Source: Terasakiella brassicae
Lineage (GTDB): Bacteria > Pseudomonadota > Alphaproteobacteria > Rhodospirillales > Terasakiellaceae
Direction of reading: 5' to 3'
Length of the DNA: 54,119 nucleotides
Assembly (NCBI RefSeq): GCF_014641495.1
Contig: NZ_BMHV01000022.1
Coordinates: forward strand, 1-54,119
Shown here: positions 45,201 to 54,012 of the stretch, one piece after another
Numbering within the stretch: position 1 is the stretch's first letter
Layout: the number at the start of each line of letters is the position of its first letter
Program-made: the position numbers and the translations under genes
The notes under the pieces: generated by a model
What the model was told of the DNA's origin: nothing
What the model saw: only the letters and a program-made list of their open reading frames with translations
The model's database searches: none

Positions 45201-46811
45201 TCAGGTTACGTGGTGTACACGGTTGTAAACGTTGAATTTACCAGTCGGAGTTTCCAGACCTTTGATACGTGCTTTCTCTTCGAGAGTTTTTGTATCGTAA
45301 ACAACGATTTCACCGTTCATCCAGTCAGCTTTACCGCCACGGGCCCATACGGATACCCACAGCTCAGAACCGTCAGCATTAAATTCACCGTGCAGCGCGA
45401 TAGATTTTTCACGATCGGTTACGCGGATTGTTTTAACGATTTTACGAGTCTTTTTGTCCATGATTTGGATAGACTGCTGAATTTCCGGTTCCGGGTGTTT
45501 CGGCTGATCCATGAACACATACTGTGTATTCGGGTGTGTACGGATGAACAGGCCAGCACCGTCAGTTTCGGTTTTGTAGCAAGTTTTCCATGCTTGGTCA
45601 GGGTGACCTTCCGGATCGTTACCCCAAACAGTGATCATACCTTCACCGATGTGACCAGTTGCACCAACAGGACCACATTTTTCGTCAGTCCAGTTTGCGC
45701 CCGGACCCGGGTGCGGCATTTTACCAGTTTCGAGGGAACCTACGAACTTACGAGTAGTCGTATCGAAGAATTCCATACGGTTAGACGCGTTCGCAGCAAT
45801 TTGGAAGTATTTTTGTGTCGGATCGAAGAAACCATCGTGCAGGAACTTGTGAGAGTCCATTTGCTCGATACGCAGGTTTTCCAGGTCAGAGTAATCAACC
45901 TGCCAAACTTGGCCCAATTCTTTAACCGCAACAACCCAAGACGGAGATTTCGGCGTGTTGTAGATCGCAGCAACACGTGCTTCGTTAACAAAGGCACCGT
46001 CAACGTTCACACCACGTGTGGAAACAACTTTCAACGGTTCCATAGTAACAGCATCGGAAATTACGAAATGCGGCGGCCAGTAACCACCGGCGATGACGTA
46101 TTTGTCTTTCCATTCGCCGTAATGAGAAACAGCAATGTCACGCGCATCGTATGCAATTTGAGATTCAGCAACAACTTGCGGCGGATCCATCCAAAGGTCG
46201 ATTTTGTTTTGCTTGCCATCACGACCAATGGTGTACCAGAAACGACCGTCAGAAGTTTCTTTGGTTACGTGTACCGCATAGCCTGTGTCGACTTTGGACA
46301 GAACTTCTTTGGTATCGCCGTCGATGATCGCCATTTTACCAGCGTCACGAAGAATAACGACGAAGAAGTTTTCCCAGTTACGACCATGCATCGGCTTTTT
46401 AACGTAATCTTCGGGCTTCACGTAAATTTTTACGCTTTTCTTCATATCTTCCAAAGACATTTCAGACGGTTTCGGCGGTTCCATCTGAATGAAAGTAGCG
46501 AGTTTGGAAATCTGCTCTTTAGAGAAGATATCATCGAAGTTATTCATACCGCCTTCGGTACCCAGTGTGATAATCTTTTCCAGACGCTTTTGGCCAAGTT
46601 TTTGAGTCGCTTTCGGCTCAAGGCTTTTACCTGTCGCACCCTTACGCTCAGCACCGTGACAGCCTGCGCACCGTTGGAAGTAAAGCAGCTTGGCTTCTTC
46701 GAAATCAGCTTCAGACAGTGTAGGTTCTGCGGCACTTACGGCGGAACCCATGCCGAACATAAAGCCGGCAGCGAGTCCCAACACTGAAGTACCAAATGCA
46801 AACTTACGCAT
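45201..46811 (-). CDS. nirS: Cytochrome cd1 nitrite reductase NirS
   Basis: Periplasmic homodimeric enzyme that reduces nitrite to nitric oxide, the defining step of denitrification. The 536-residue precursor has a signal peptide (about 1-28, AVSAAEP), a cytochrome c domain with CAGCH (about residue 48-52), and the d1-heme eight-bladed propeller. The heme d1 ligand His is likely in TGYAVHVTKETSDGRFWYT, and catalytic His residues in MPHPGPGANW and the ALHGEF region. The gene has very strongly skewed codon choice, which leaves a long open antisense frame and suggests high expression. An imperfect FNR-type box lies about 136 bp upstream; a terminator follows. Confidence 0.97.
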   Translation of the reverse strand: MRKFAFGTSVLGLAAGFMFGMGSAVSAAEPTLSEADFEEAKLLYFQRCAGCHGAERKGATGKSLEPKATQKLGQKRLEKIITLGTEGGMNNFDDIFSKEQISKLATFIQMEPPKPSEMSLEDMKKSVKIYVKPEDYVKKPMHGRNWENFFVVILRDAGKMAIIDGDTKEVLSKVDTGYAVHVTKETSDGRFWYTIGRDGKQNKIDLWMDPPQVVAESQIAYDARDIAVSHYGEWKDKYVIAGGYWPPHFVISDAVTMEPLKVVSTRGVNVDGAFVNEARVAAIYNTPKSPSWVVAVKELGQVWQVDYSDLENLRIEQMDSHKFLHDGFFDPTQKYFQIAANASNRMEFFDTTTRKFVGSLETGKMPHPGPGANWTDEKCGPVGATGHIGEGMITVWGNDPEGHPDQAWKTCYKTETDGAGLFIRTHPNTQYVFMDQPKHPEPEIQQSIQIMDKKTRKIVKTIRVTDREKSIALHGEFNADGSELWVSVWARGGKADWMNGEIVVYDTKTLEEKARIKGLETPTGKFNVYNRVHHVT

Positions 46812-46940
46812 TTCATTGCCCCCAATATAGGTTAATAAAAGTCCAGTCGGCTCAGGTCATCTTGTCTGTTTGCGCCCAAGCAAGCTGGTCCTGTTAATTC
46901 AAACAGTGCGTCATGCTTACATAGACCAAACCCTGATTCC

Positions 46941-46954
46941 TTTACGTTGATCAA
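46941..46954. promoter_or_regulatory. Imperfect FNR/DNR-type box upstream of nirS
   Basis: TTTACGTTGATCAA has a perfect right half-site and a 3-of-5 left half-site against TTGAT-N4-ATCAA. Nine bases, GTTGATCAA, are identical to the perfect box upstream of nirE, including its N4 spacer. The centre is about 136 bp from the nirS ATG, and a TATGTA element lies about 25 bases downstream on the minus strand, a reasonable -10 for a class II site. Confidence 0.5.
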
Positions 46955-47338
46955 ATGTGGCGAAAAAATGATATCCGGATGGCTCTCTATTTGTTCGAGG
47001 GCGCAAAACAACTCCGCCAAACTGTGTTTTTTTAATAAAAAACAATTCAGAAACTATATTAAACAGTTGATACAAAAAACTTTATTATTCCCACCGGAAT
47101 TTTCGTGCCTCCCCCATAAAGAGAAAGGAATTTCCAAAAACCACTTTTTTTATATGGTGAAACGACATGATGGAGCCGCAATTTTATAAAAAGAAGCCTT
47201 CTTGCGGACAAAATTTCATAATTTTTTCAAAAAACAGGAAGAAAAATACAGACCGCTAAAACTCCTCTGCGAATCACTTGGTCAATTCAATAACCGGGTG
47301 CTATTCTCTACAGGATAAATCTTAAAGTGAGCCGTTGA
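46955..47338. other. Intergenic region between nirS and the solute-binding protein gene
   Basis: About 380 bases of AT-rich DNA with short open frames that look non-coding (Phe/Lys-rich by composition). It presumably contains the divergent promoters of nirS and the solute-binding gene. I see no RNA gene, repeat or further regulator site. Confidence 0.5.
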
Positions 47339-48115
47339 ATGCAAAGAACAGCCGTAATCCTTGCCCTCCTCTTTTCAACCACACTTGTATGGAATGCTGA
47401 CGGCTTATCTCAAGAAGCAAAATCACCAGACACAGAAAACGTATTTCGCATCGTCTACGCCAACAACTGGAACCCGATTTCCTATATTGAAAACGGACAA
47501 ACCAAAGGGATCCTGCCTGAACGCGTGGAACACCTGTTGGGACAGATTATGGGCCTGCGCGTTGAACATATTGCTGTCCCCTGGGGACGGGCGCAAAAAA
47601 TGATTCGCGAAGGGACGGCCGATGCTTTTATCACGACAGTAACGCCAGAACGGCTCACCTACAGCACCCCCACACAAGACAGTCTTTTTTATGTTCCGTT
47701 TGTTCTGACAACCCTGAAAGAAAGCGCCGCAGACCAACGCCTGAAATCGCCTGATAATTTAATCCCTGTCATGGGGGCGACTTTCTGCGATGTCTTAGGG
47801 AATGGTTGGGCCACACAATTTTATCAAAACAAACCCGTAAATGTTCACTATGTCCCAACGATTGAAGAATGTTTGAAAATGTTACAGGTTGGTCGTGTCA
47901 GCGGTATTGTCCATGCCCAAGCTGTTGTAAAACATTATGCTGATATCATGGGTTTGGAGAATAACATCCATATATACCCAAACCCTGCGCAATCCAGCCC
48001 GTCCTTCCCTATTCTGGTCTCAAATAAGTCTGTTTGGAAAGATCGTTTCCTGAACGATTTCAACAGCCGATTTTCCCGGAAACTGGATAAACAAACGATT
48101 CAAAAGAAAGAATAA
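47339..48115 (+). CDS. Periplasmic solute-binding protein (SBP family 3-like)
   Basis: Exported protein of 258 residues with a signal peptide (about 1-22) and the amino-acid-binding-type fold (SBP_bac_3): FRIVYANNWNPISYIENGQTKG, then the phrase LGQIMGLRVEHIAVPWGRAQKMIREGTADAFI typical of the second strand-helix unit. No transporter permease or ATPase gene is adjacent. Such lone proteins can work with histidine kinases or diguanylate cyclases elsewhere. It is divergent from nirS and convergent with gph. Confidence 0.8.
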   Translation: MQRTAVILALLFSTTLVWNADGLSQEAKSPDTENVFRIVYANNWNPISYIENGQTKGILPERVEHLLGQIMGLRVEHIAVPWGRAQKMIREGTADAFITTVTPERLTYSTPTQDSLFYVPFVLTTLKESAADQRLKSPDNLIPVMGATFCDVLGNGWATQFYQNKPVNVHYVPTIEECLKMLQVGRVSGIVHAQAVVKHYADIMGLENNIHIYPNPAQSSPSFPILVSNKSVWKDRFLNDFNSRFSRKLDKQTIQKKE

Positions 48116-48128
48116 TCGCGAACGTCTT

Positions 48129-48797
48129 TCACAAAGTCGCAAGGGCACCCGGAAGATCACAAAAACGATCAATAACCATATCGGCCCCGAGTTCCTCAAC
48201 CGGAACTTTTCGATACCCATAAGAAACCGCCACATTTAACATAGAGGCCTGTTTCGCCGCCTCAATATCATTTGAGCTATCACCGACCATAACCGCTTCG
48301 CATACGGATAACTGCATTCTTTCCAGAACATGAAAAATCATTTGGGGGTGCGGTTTTTTATGTTCCAGTTCGTCCCCGCCGACAACAACTTCAAAAAAAT
48401 CTTGAAGCTCCAGATCTTTTAACAGATTTAAAGTCGGACGACTTGGCTTATTGGTGCATAACGCCAAGCGTACTCCCTGTTTTTGCAGGTGGTGCAAAGT
48501 AGAAACAACCCCCTCATATATACGGGTTTCATCCGCTTCATGGCCTTCATAAAACTTGAGAAACGCCGTTGTCAGATATTCGATTTGTTCAAGGTCAACA
48601 TCAATGGCTTTCCCGCTCGCCCGAAAGGCACGTTCCATCAATTTTGCGGCCCCGTTGCCGACAAATGTCATGGTTTCTTCAATTGTAATCGGACGATACC
48701 CATATTGGGCGAGCACTTTATTACAGGCCGTGCGTAAATCGGGTGCACTGTCAATCAACGTACCATCCAAATCAAAAATAACTGCTTTTAAAGGCAT
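48129..48797 (-). CDS. gph: Phosphoglycolate phosphatase (HAD family)
   Basis: HAD-superfamily phosphatase, probably removing 2-phosphoglycolate. Motif I VIFDLDGTLIDSAPDLRTACN begins at residue ~5, motif II CTNKPSRP, and motif III VGDSSNDIEAAKQA. An open frame extends upstream to 48893, but the ATG at 48797 (MPLKAV) has an ACGGA motif nine bases before it and gives the usual ~222 residues; the ATG three codons earlier is the alternative. It is divergent from glmU. Confidence 0.9.
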   Translation of the reverse strand: MPLKAVIFDLDGTLIDSAPDLRTACNKVLAQYGYRPITIEETMTFVGNGAAKLMERAFRASGKAIDVDLEQIEYLTTAFLKFYEGHEADETRIYEGVVSTLHHLQKQGVRLALCTNKPSRPTLNLLKDLELQDFFEVVVGGDELEHKKPHPQMIFHVLERMQLSVCEAVMVGDSSNDIEAAKQASMLNVAVSYGYRKVPVEELGADMVIDRFCDLPGALATL

Positions 48798-48899
48798 TTG
48801 TAGCATTCCGTAACAATGTTTGAGTTTGCTCTTGCCTCTTTTTAGGCTTAAAAAGGCATTGAACCAAGTGCTTTCAACCTCGAACGACTCCAAAATATC

Positions 48900-50234
48900 A
48901 TGTCAAAATCTGCTGCCATCGTTCTCGCTGCCGGCCTCGGCACCCGTATGAAGTCCGCAAAACCCAAAGTCATGCACCCTTTGGCGGGGCGGCCTATGGT
49001 CAATCATGTCATTGCCAACCTGCAGCGCGCCAGCGTCGAAGAAGTCGTCTGCATCGTTGGTCCCGATATGCCGGAACTTGAACAAACAGTGGCCCCACAC
49101 AAGACAGCAATTCAGAAAGACCGCCTTGGAACCGGGCATGCGGTCCTTGCTGCAAAAGACGTAATGCGTGGTGATGAAGAAAATATTTTGATCGCCTTCG
49201 GGGACACCCCCTTAATCACCGATCAAACCTTCCACGCAATGCTGGAGGCACGAAAACGTGCCGATGTGGTCGTTCTGGGTTTTCGCCCTGAAAACCCCGG
49301 CGCTTATGGTCGCCTTATTGTCGATGCGCAAAACGAATTACAAGCCATTGTCGAATTTAAAGATGCCGATGCAGAACAACGCGCCATCGCCCTGTGTAAC
49401 TCGGGTGTCATGTGTGTGGATGGTAAAAAACTGTTCCCTTTGCTGGAGCGTATCACGAATGACAACGCCGCTGGCGAATACTACCTGACCGATATCGTTA
49501 CGTTAGCCCGCAAAGACGGTTTGCATTGTGGTGTGGTTGAAGGGGAAGAAGATGAGCTTCTGGGGGTAAATTCCCGTGTCGAGCTTGCCCGTGCCGAAGC
49601 CATCGCCCAGGATCGCCTGCGCCATCACGCGATGGTTAATGGCGCAACCCTGCTGGATCCGGCCTCCACACATTTTAGCTTCGACACCCGCTTGGGCCGT
49701 GATGTTGTCGTGGAACCCAACGTCTTTTTCGGCCCCGGCGTAAACGTTGGTGATAATGTCACCATCAAAGCTTTTTCTCATCTGGAAGACACGCAAGTTG
49801 GCAACGGTGTTGTCATGGGGCCTTATGCACGCTTGCGCCCGGGAACGGACCTGCATGATGATGTCAAAGTCGGTAATTTTGTTGAAATTAAAAAAGCTGT
49901 GATCGAAAAAGGTGCCAAGGTCAACCACCTCAGCTACATCGGTGATGCCCGCGTTGGGGCTCAGGCCAACATCGGGGCGGGTACGATTACCTGTAATTAT
50001 GACGGTTTCTTCAAATATCATACGGACATCGGCGCAGGGGCCTTTATCGGGTCCAATACCGCCTTGGTTGCCCCTGTCAAAATCGGTGACAATGCCAATG
50101 TCGGCGCTGGCAGTACCATCAGCAAAGACGTTGAGGCCGGTGATCTCGGCCTCACCCGTGCCCCGCAGAAAAACTTCGTTGGCTGGTCCGATAAGTTCCG
50201 CGCCAAACAAGCCCTTCGCAAAAACAGCAAATAA
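48900..50234 (+). CDS. glmU: Bifunctional N-acetylglucosamine-1-phosphate uridyltransferase/glucosamine-1-phosphate acetyltransferase
   Basis: Makes UDP-N-acetylglucosamine for peptidoglycan and lipopolysaccharide. The uridyltransferase domain begins with VLAAGLGTRMKSAKPKVMHPLAGRPMV and contains FGDTPLI. The C-terminal left-handed beta-helix domain (about residues 250-440) has hexapeptide repeats with GPYARLRPG, EIKKAVI and NIGAGTITCNYDG. Length of 444 residues is normal for alphaproteobacteria. glmS follows after 21 bp, so the two form an operon for amino-sugar synthesis. Confidence 0.97.
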   Translation: MSKSAAIVLAAGLGTRMKSAKPKVMHPLAGRPMVNHVIANLQRASVEEVVCIVGPDMPELEQTVAPHKTAIQKDRLGTGHAVLAAKDVMRGDEENILIAFGDTPLITDQTFHAMLEARKRADVVVLGFRPENPGAYGRLIVDAQNELQAIVEFKDADAEQRAIALCNSGVMCVDGKKLFPLLERITNDNAAGEYYLTDIVTLARKDGLHCGVVEGEEDELLGVNSRVELARAEAIAQDRLRHHAMVNGATLLDPASTHFSFDTRLGRDVVVEPNVFFGPGVNVGDNVTIKAFSHLEDTQVGNGVVMGPYARLRPGTDLHDDVKVGNFVEIKKAVIEKGAKVNHLSYIGDARVGAQANIGAGTITCNYDGFFKYHTDIGAGAFIGSNTALVAPVKIGDNANVGAGSTISKDVEAGDLGLTRAPQKNFVGWSDKFRAKQALRKNSK

Positions 50235-50255
50235 TCATTGTAGAGTATCTCAAAC

Positions 50256-52079
50256 ATGTGTGGAATTGTCGGTTTTATCGGAAAACAAGAAGCCTCCCCT
50301 CTTTTGGTTGAAGGATTGAAACGGCTGGAATATCGCGGATATGATTCCGCCGGTATTGCAACCCTTTCCAATGGGACAATTGAGCGCCGCCGCGCCGAAG
50401 GAAAAATTTGCAATCTCCAGCAAGTCCTCAGCACAACCCCCGCCTCCGGTAACGTTGGTATCGGTCACACGCGTTGGGCAACGCATGGCATTCCCAATAA
50501 AACCAATGCACATCCGCACGCAACCGAGAAAGTGGCTGTCGTCCATAACGGTATTATCGAAAACTTTCAGGAAATTCGCGCTGAACTGGTCAAAAACGGC
50601 TATCATCCCTTGTCGGAAACAGATAGCGAAGTTGTCCCCTTACTGATCACCTATTATCTGGATCAAGGGGCAAACCCGCGCGATGCCGTCAGCAAAACTC
50701 TGAAACGCCTTGAAGGAGCCTTTGCCCTTGGTATTATTTTTGCCGGCGAAGAAGACCTTCTCATCGGGGCACGGCGCGGCAGCCCCTTGGCCGTTGGGTT
50801 TGGCGATGGTGAAATGTATCTGGGATCAGATGCGATGGCGCTAGCGCACCTCACCAAACAAATCGCTTATCTTGAGGAAGGCGACTGGGTCATTTTAGGA
50901 CGTGAGCACGTGATCTTTCTTGATGAAAACGATCAGGAAGTCCAACGTGACATCAAAGAAAGCGCCATGTCCAGCGCCTTGATCGGTAAAGGGGATCACC
51001 GTCATTATATGCTGAAGGAAATTTACGAACAACCGCAAGTCATCGGCGATACCCTATCGACCTTTTTCAATCCAACGGCACAGACCATTTCTATGCCGAA
51101 TTTCCCCTTTGATCTAAAAAACATACCCCGCATTACAATTGTAGCGTGCGGCACATCTTTTTATGCCGGGTTGGTCGCAAAATACTGGATTGAACAATAT
51201 GCCCGTATCGGGGTCGATATCGACGTTGCTTCGGAATTTCGCTATCGCGAAGCGCCCATGCAGGACGGTGGCCTTGCCCTGTTCATTTCCCAATCCGGTG
51301 AAACCGCCGATACGCTGGCGGCCCTGCGCTATGCCAAATCACAAGGGCAATCCATTCTTTCCATCGTCAATGTGCCGGAAAGCTCGATGGAACGCGAATC
51401 AGATGCCGTCCTTTTGACCCATGCCGGGCCGGAAATCGGTGTGGCTTCGACCAAAGCCTTCACGACACAATTAACCGTTCTGGCTTGTTTTGCAATCTCT
51501 CTCGCCAAAGCCAAAGGGGCAATAGATACCGCCTGTGAAGCACGCCTGTGCAGGGCAATGGCAGAAGTGCCCAGCCGCACCGCAGAAGTGCTTAATCATG
51601 ACGAAGCCTTGCGCAAAATTGCTCAAAACGTTGCCGAAGCACGCGACGTTCTCTATCTCGGACGTGGTTCCAGTTTCCCGATTGCGATGGAAGGGGCGCT
51701 CAAACTCAAAGAGATTTCCTATATCCATGCCGAAGGTTATGCCGCCGGGGAAATGAAACACGGCCCGATCGCACTGATTGACGAAAATGTGCCGATCATC
51801 GTCATTGCCCCTATGGACAGCAACTTTGAAAAAACCGCGTCAAACACACAAGAATCAGTGGCCCGTGGCGGCAAGGTCATTTTCATGGCCAGTAAAGAAG
51901 GCGTCGAAAAAATGGCCGACCATTGCATCGCCACCGTGACCATGCCCAATGTGGACCCGTTTGTTGCCCCAATCCTTTATTCCATCCCGGTCCAACTGCT
52001 GGCCTATTATGTCGCCATTCACAAAGGCACAGATGTAGACCAACCCCGAAACCTCGCCAAATCCGTCACCGTGGAGTAG
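50256..52079 (+). CDS. glmS: Glutamine-fructose-6-phosphate aminotransferase
   Basis: Converts fructose-6-phosphate and glutamine to glucosamine-6-phosphate, the first step of amino-sugar synthesis. Class II glutamine amidotransferase domain starts with the nucleophile in MCGIVGFIG. Two SIS domains form the isomerase part (SQSGETADTLAALRYAK; GRGSSFPIAMEGALKLKE), and the C-terminus is intact and canonical: QPRNLAKSVTVE. Length 607 is normal. The gene has not been interrupted: its native stop codon is retained, although a recombinase gene now ends 14 bp inside it on the other strand. The glmS 3' end is a classical insertion spot for mobile elements such as Tn7. Confidence 0.97.
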   Translation: MCGIVGFIGKQEASPLLVEGLKRLEYRGYDSAGIATLSNGTIERRRAEGKICNLQQVLSTTPASGNVGIGHTRWATHGIPNKTNAHPHATEKVAVVHNGIIENFQEIRAELVKNGYHPLSETDSEVVPLLITYYLDQGANPRDAVSKTLKRLEGAFALGIIFAGEEDLLIGARRGSPLAVGFGDGEMYLGSDAMALAHLTKQIAYLEEGDWVILGREHVIFLDENDQEVQRDIKESAMSSALIGKGDHRHYMLKEIYEQPQVIGDTLSTFFNPTAQTISMPNFPFDLKNIPRITIVACGTSFYAGLVAKYWIEQYARIGVDIDVASEFRYREAPMQDGGLALFISQSGETADTLAALRYAKSQGQSILSIVNVPESSMERESDAVLLTHAGPEIGVASTKAFTTQLTVLACFAISLAKAKGAIDTACEARLCRAMAEVPSRTAEVLNHDEALRKIAQNVAEARDVLYLGRGSSFPIAMEGALKLKEISYIHAEGYAAGEMKHGPIALIDENVPIIVIAPMDSNFEKTASNTQESVARGGKVIFMASKEGVEKMADHCIATVTMPNVDPFVAPILYSIPVQLLAYYVAIHKGTDVDQPRNLAKSVTVE

Positions 52080-53655
52080 TTCCAACATGGGCAGTTAAGG
52101 ACTTTTTCGTCGTTGCACTGCCTATTTTTTCATCACCAACCAGTGGTGCCATGAGTTCGATTGTTAGATCGTGGCACTTCGCTTGAGCGTCATATCGGAC
52201 GTCGATACGGCGGGTATACCGCTCCAACCATCTCTGTCTGTCGGTATCGCTGTCGCCGGTTTTGACCACCGTCAGCTTCATCAGTTCATTCAACCGTTGG
52301 TCGCTATTGTCCATCTCTGACAGTTGACGTGTTGACTGTGCAATATCGTCCTGTGTTGAGTGTCTGGATATGGTTAGTTTGTTTATGAGTTTGTCATAAA
52401 TTGACTGGTCTATCTTACCAAGCCGGTAATCTGCTTCCACATCACAAAATGCGATTTCGATCCGTTCAAGCTCGTCACGCAATAAACCGTTTTTCCGCTT
52501 CTCCAATCGCCTCCTATTTTTGATACTGCCAGCATCAGTCAACTTATCCTTCATCGCATTGTAGAGCTTCTCAGGATGCGTCAGGGTCTCATGGACCGCA
52601 TCAAACACGATGGCATCAGTGCGTGGAATATTCAGTGATCGTTCCAAACCACAGCCATTACCACGAACCCACTTTTCATCGTCTTCCAACGGTCGCTTCA
52701 CCCACTTCCGTTCCTTGGCTGGACAATAGTAAAGAGCTTCCCGTTTTTGCGGATTTCGCTTTCCACCGATGATGGTGCCACAATGACCACACCACATCAT
52801 GTTCCGCAGCAGATAGAACTTCTGTGTCCGGTTGTTTTGGCCTTTGCGTTCCAACACCGTCATTCGTTGTTGAACCACACGATCCCAGAGTCGCTGATCA
52901 ACAATCGCCGGACAGCAACACCAGACCGTTTCATCCTGCTTCTTATCAGTGTAACTGTAGCGTCCGAGATAGAGCGTGTTGTGCAATATCTTCTGAATTG
53001 AACCAAGAGACCAATTTTTAGATCGTCGCCGTGTCTCAACCTGATTGACCTCCAATTCATCTTTGATGTTCATGGTTGATATGCCCCCAGCGGACATTTC
53101 AAATATACGCTGGACCCACACGCTTTCCACCGGATCAATGACCAGCTTACTATTCTCAATACGATACCCGAACGGTGGTGGTCCACCGTGCCAGAAGCCT
53201 TCTTTGACCTTACTAAGTTTGCCGATTTGACTTCTTTGTGACCGTAATGCATTATCGTATTGACTGATTTCTGAGAGAATCCCAATGATAAGCTCGTCCA
53301 ATGGTGATGCTAAATCAATCACCCCGGATGGCGTATGCAGCCTCACCTTTTTCTCTTTGAGCTTCCAGCGAATGCTGCCCCATGTGCGTTGATTGCGACT
53401 TAATCGATCCGTGTTGAAGACAAACAGATCGGTGACCTGCTCATCTTCAATAGCCAGCATTAACTTCCGCAGAATTGGTCGATTTTCAAGGTCTTCAAAC
53501 TTGGAACTCTTGCCGCCTTCATTCCATATTTCATAGTCGAACCCAAGCTCTTTTGCTTTGGCAATACCCATGTCTTTTTGAGTTTCTAATGACGTCCCTT
53601 GCTCTTCCTGAATTACGGTTGAGACACGGGTATAGATATGTAATTTTTTCACCAT
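52066..53655 (-). CDS. Large serine recombinase
   Basis: Site-specific recombinase of the large serine type. The catalytic Ser is in HIYTRVSTVIQEEQG near residue 10, followed by the conserved arginine region NTDRLSRNQRTWG; then a recombinase domain (FWHGGPPPFGYRIE), a zinc ribbon (WCGHCG...YYCPAKERK...GCGLE) and a coiled coil (~385-420). The open frame reaches 53670 with a TTG, but the ATG at 53655 (MVKKLHIYTR) fits the family. A perfect TATAAT lies six bases before it, so the transcript may be leaderless. The last ~100 codons fall in the left inverted repeat, and the stop codon lies within the glmS end. Confidence 0.92.
   Translation of the reverse strand: MVKKLHIYTRVSTVIQEEQGTSLETQKDMGIAKAKELGFDYEIWNEGGKSSKFEDLENRPILRKLMLAIEDEQVTDLFVFNTDRLSRNQRTWGSIRWKLKEKKVRLHTPSGVIDLASPLDELIIGILSEISQYDNALRSQRSQIGKLSKVKEGFWHGGPPPFGYRIENSKLVIDPVESVWVQRIFEMSAGGISTMNIKDELEVNQVETRRRSKNWSLGSIQKILHNTLYLGRYSYTDKKQDETVWCCCPAIVDQRLWDRVVQQRMTVLERKGQNNRTQKFYLLRNMMWCGHCGTIIGGKRNPQKREALYYCPAKERKWVKRPLEDDEKWVRGNGCGLERSLNIPRTDAIVFDAVHETLTHPEKLYNAMKDKLTDAGSIKNRRRLEKRKNGLLRDELERIEIAFCDVEADYRLGKIDQSIYDKLINKLTISRHSTQDDIAQSTRQLSEMDNSDQRLNELMKLTVVKTGDSDTDRQRWLERYTRRIDVRYDAQAKCHDLTIELMAPLVGDEKIGSATTKKSLTAHVGTTPR
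52068..52380 (+). repeat. Left copy of a 313-bp inverted repeat
   Basis: This segment reappears reverse-complemented at 53700-54012 with no mismatch that I can find in a base-by-base reading. It begins inside the last 12 bp of glmS (ACCGTGGAGTAG) and runs through the recombinase's final ~100 codons. Between the copies lie 1,319 bp holding the rest of the recombinase gene. Confidence 0.93.
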
Positions 53656-53661
53656 GACAGG

Positions 53662-53689
53662 ATTATACAACGCTCAGACTTCTAGTGAA
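53662..53689 (-). promoter_or_regulatory. Recombinase promoter with perfect -10 box
   Basis: On the minus strand, TATAAT (53662-53667) is six bases before the ATG, with TTCACT 16 bp upstream (53684-53689) as a partial -35 match (four of six). Transcription starting seven bases after TATAAT would begin at the ATG itself, implying a leaderless message. The -35 element lies inside the palindrome described separately, so a protein binding there could block transcription. Confidence 0.6.
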
Positions 53690-53699
53690 GCCTGAGCGT
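53670..53699. repeat. 30-bp palindrome at the recombinase promoter (putative operator or attachment site)
   Basis: The outer arms ACGCTCAG/CTGAGCGT (8 bp) are perfect; the inner arms CTTC/GAAG (4 bp) are also paired, with one G-T wobble position between and a four-base loop. The palindrome ends at 53699, and the right inverted repeat starts at 53700. It overlaps the -35 region of the recombinase promoter. It could be an autoregulatory operator, a recombinase core site, or a hairpin that formed the foldback. Confidence 0.75.
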
Positions 53700-54012
53700 A
53701 AACTAACCATATCCAGACACTCAACACAGGACGATATTGCACAGTCAACACGTCAACTGTCAGAGATGGACAATAGCGACCAACGGTTGAATGAACTGAT
53801 GAAGCTGACGGTGGTCAAAACCGGCGACAGCGATACCGACAGACAGAGATGGTTGGAGCGGTATACCCGCCGTATCGACGTCCGATATGACGCTCAAGCG
53901 AAGTGCCACGATCTAACAATCGAACTCATGGCACCACTGGTTGGTGATGAAAAAATAGGCAGTGCAACGACGAAAAAGTCCTTAACTGCCCATGTTGGAA
54001 CTACTCCACGGT
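53700..54012 (-). repeat. Right copy of the 313-bp inverted repeat
   Basis: Reverse complement of 52068-52380. It carries the recombinase's last ~100 codons on the plus strand and ends with the reverse complement of the 12-bp glmS terminus. In this copy the recombinase-type frame does not stop after GTTPR; it continues through the unique right flank (SLINSDTGLVWVK...) to the window end without a stop. Confidence 0.93.

Noticed and set aside
45210..46787. A 525-codon open frame antisense to nearly all of nirS
   Set aside because: The product is Arg/Phe/Asn/Thr-rich without family features, and its openness comes from strongly biased codon choice in nirS on the other strand.
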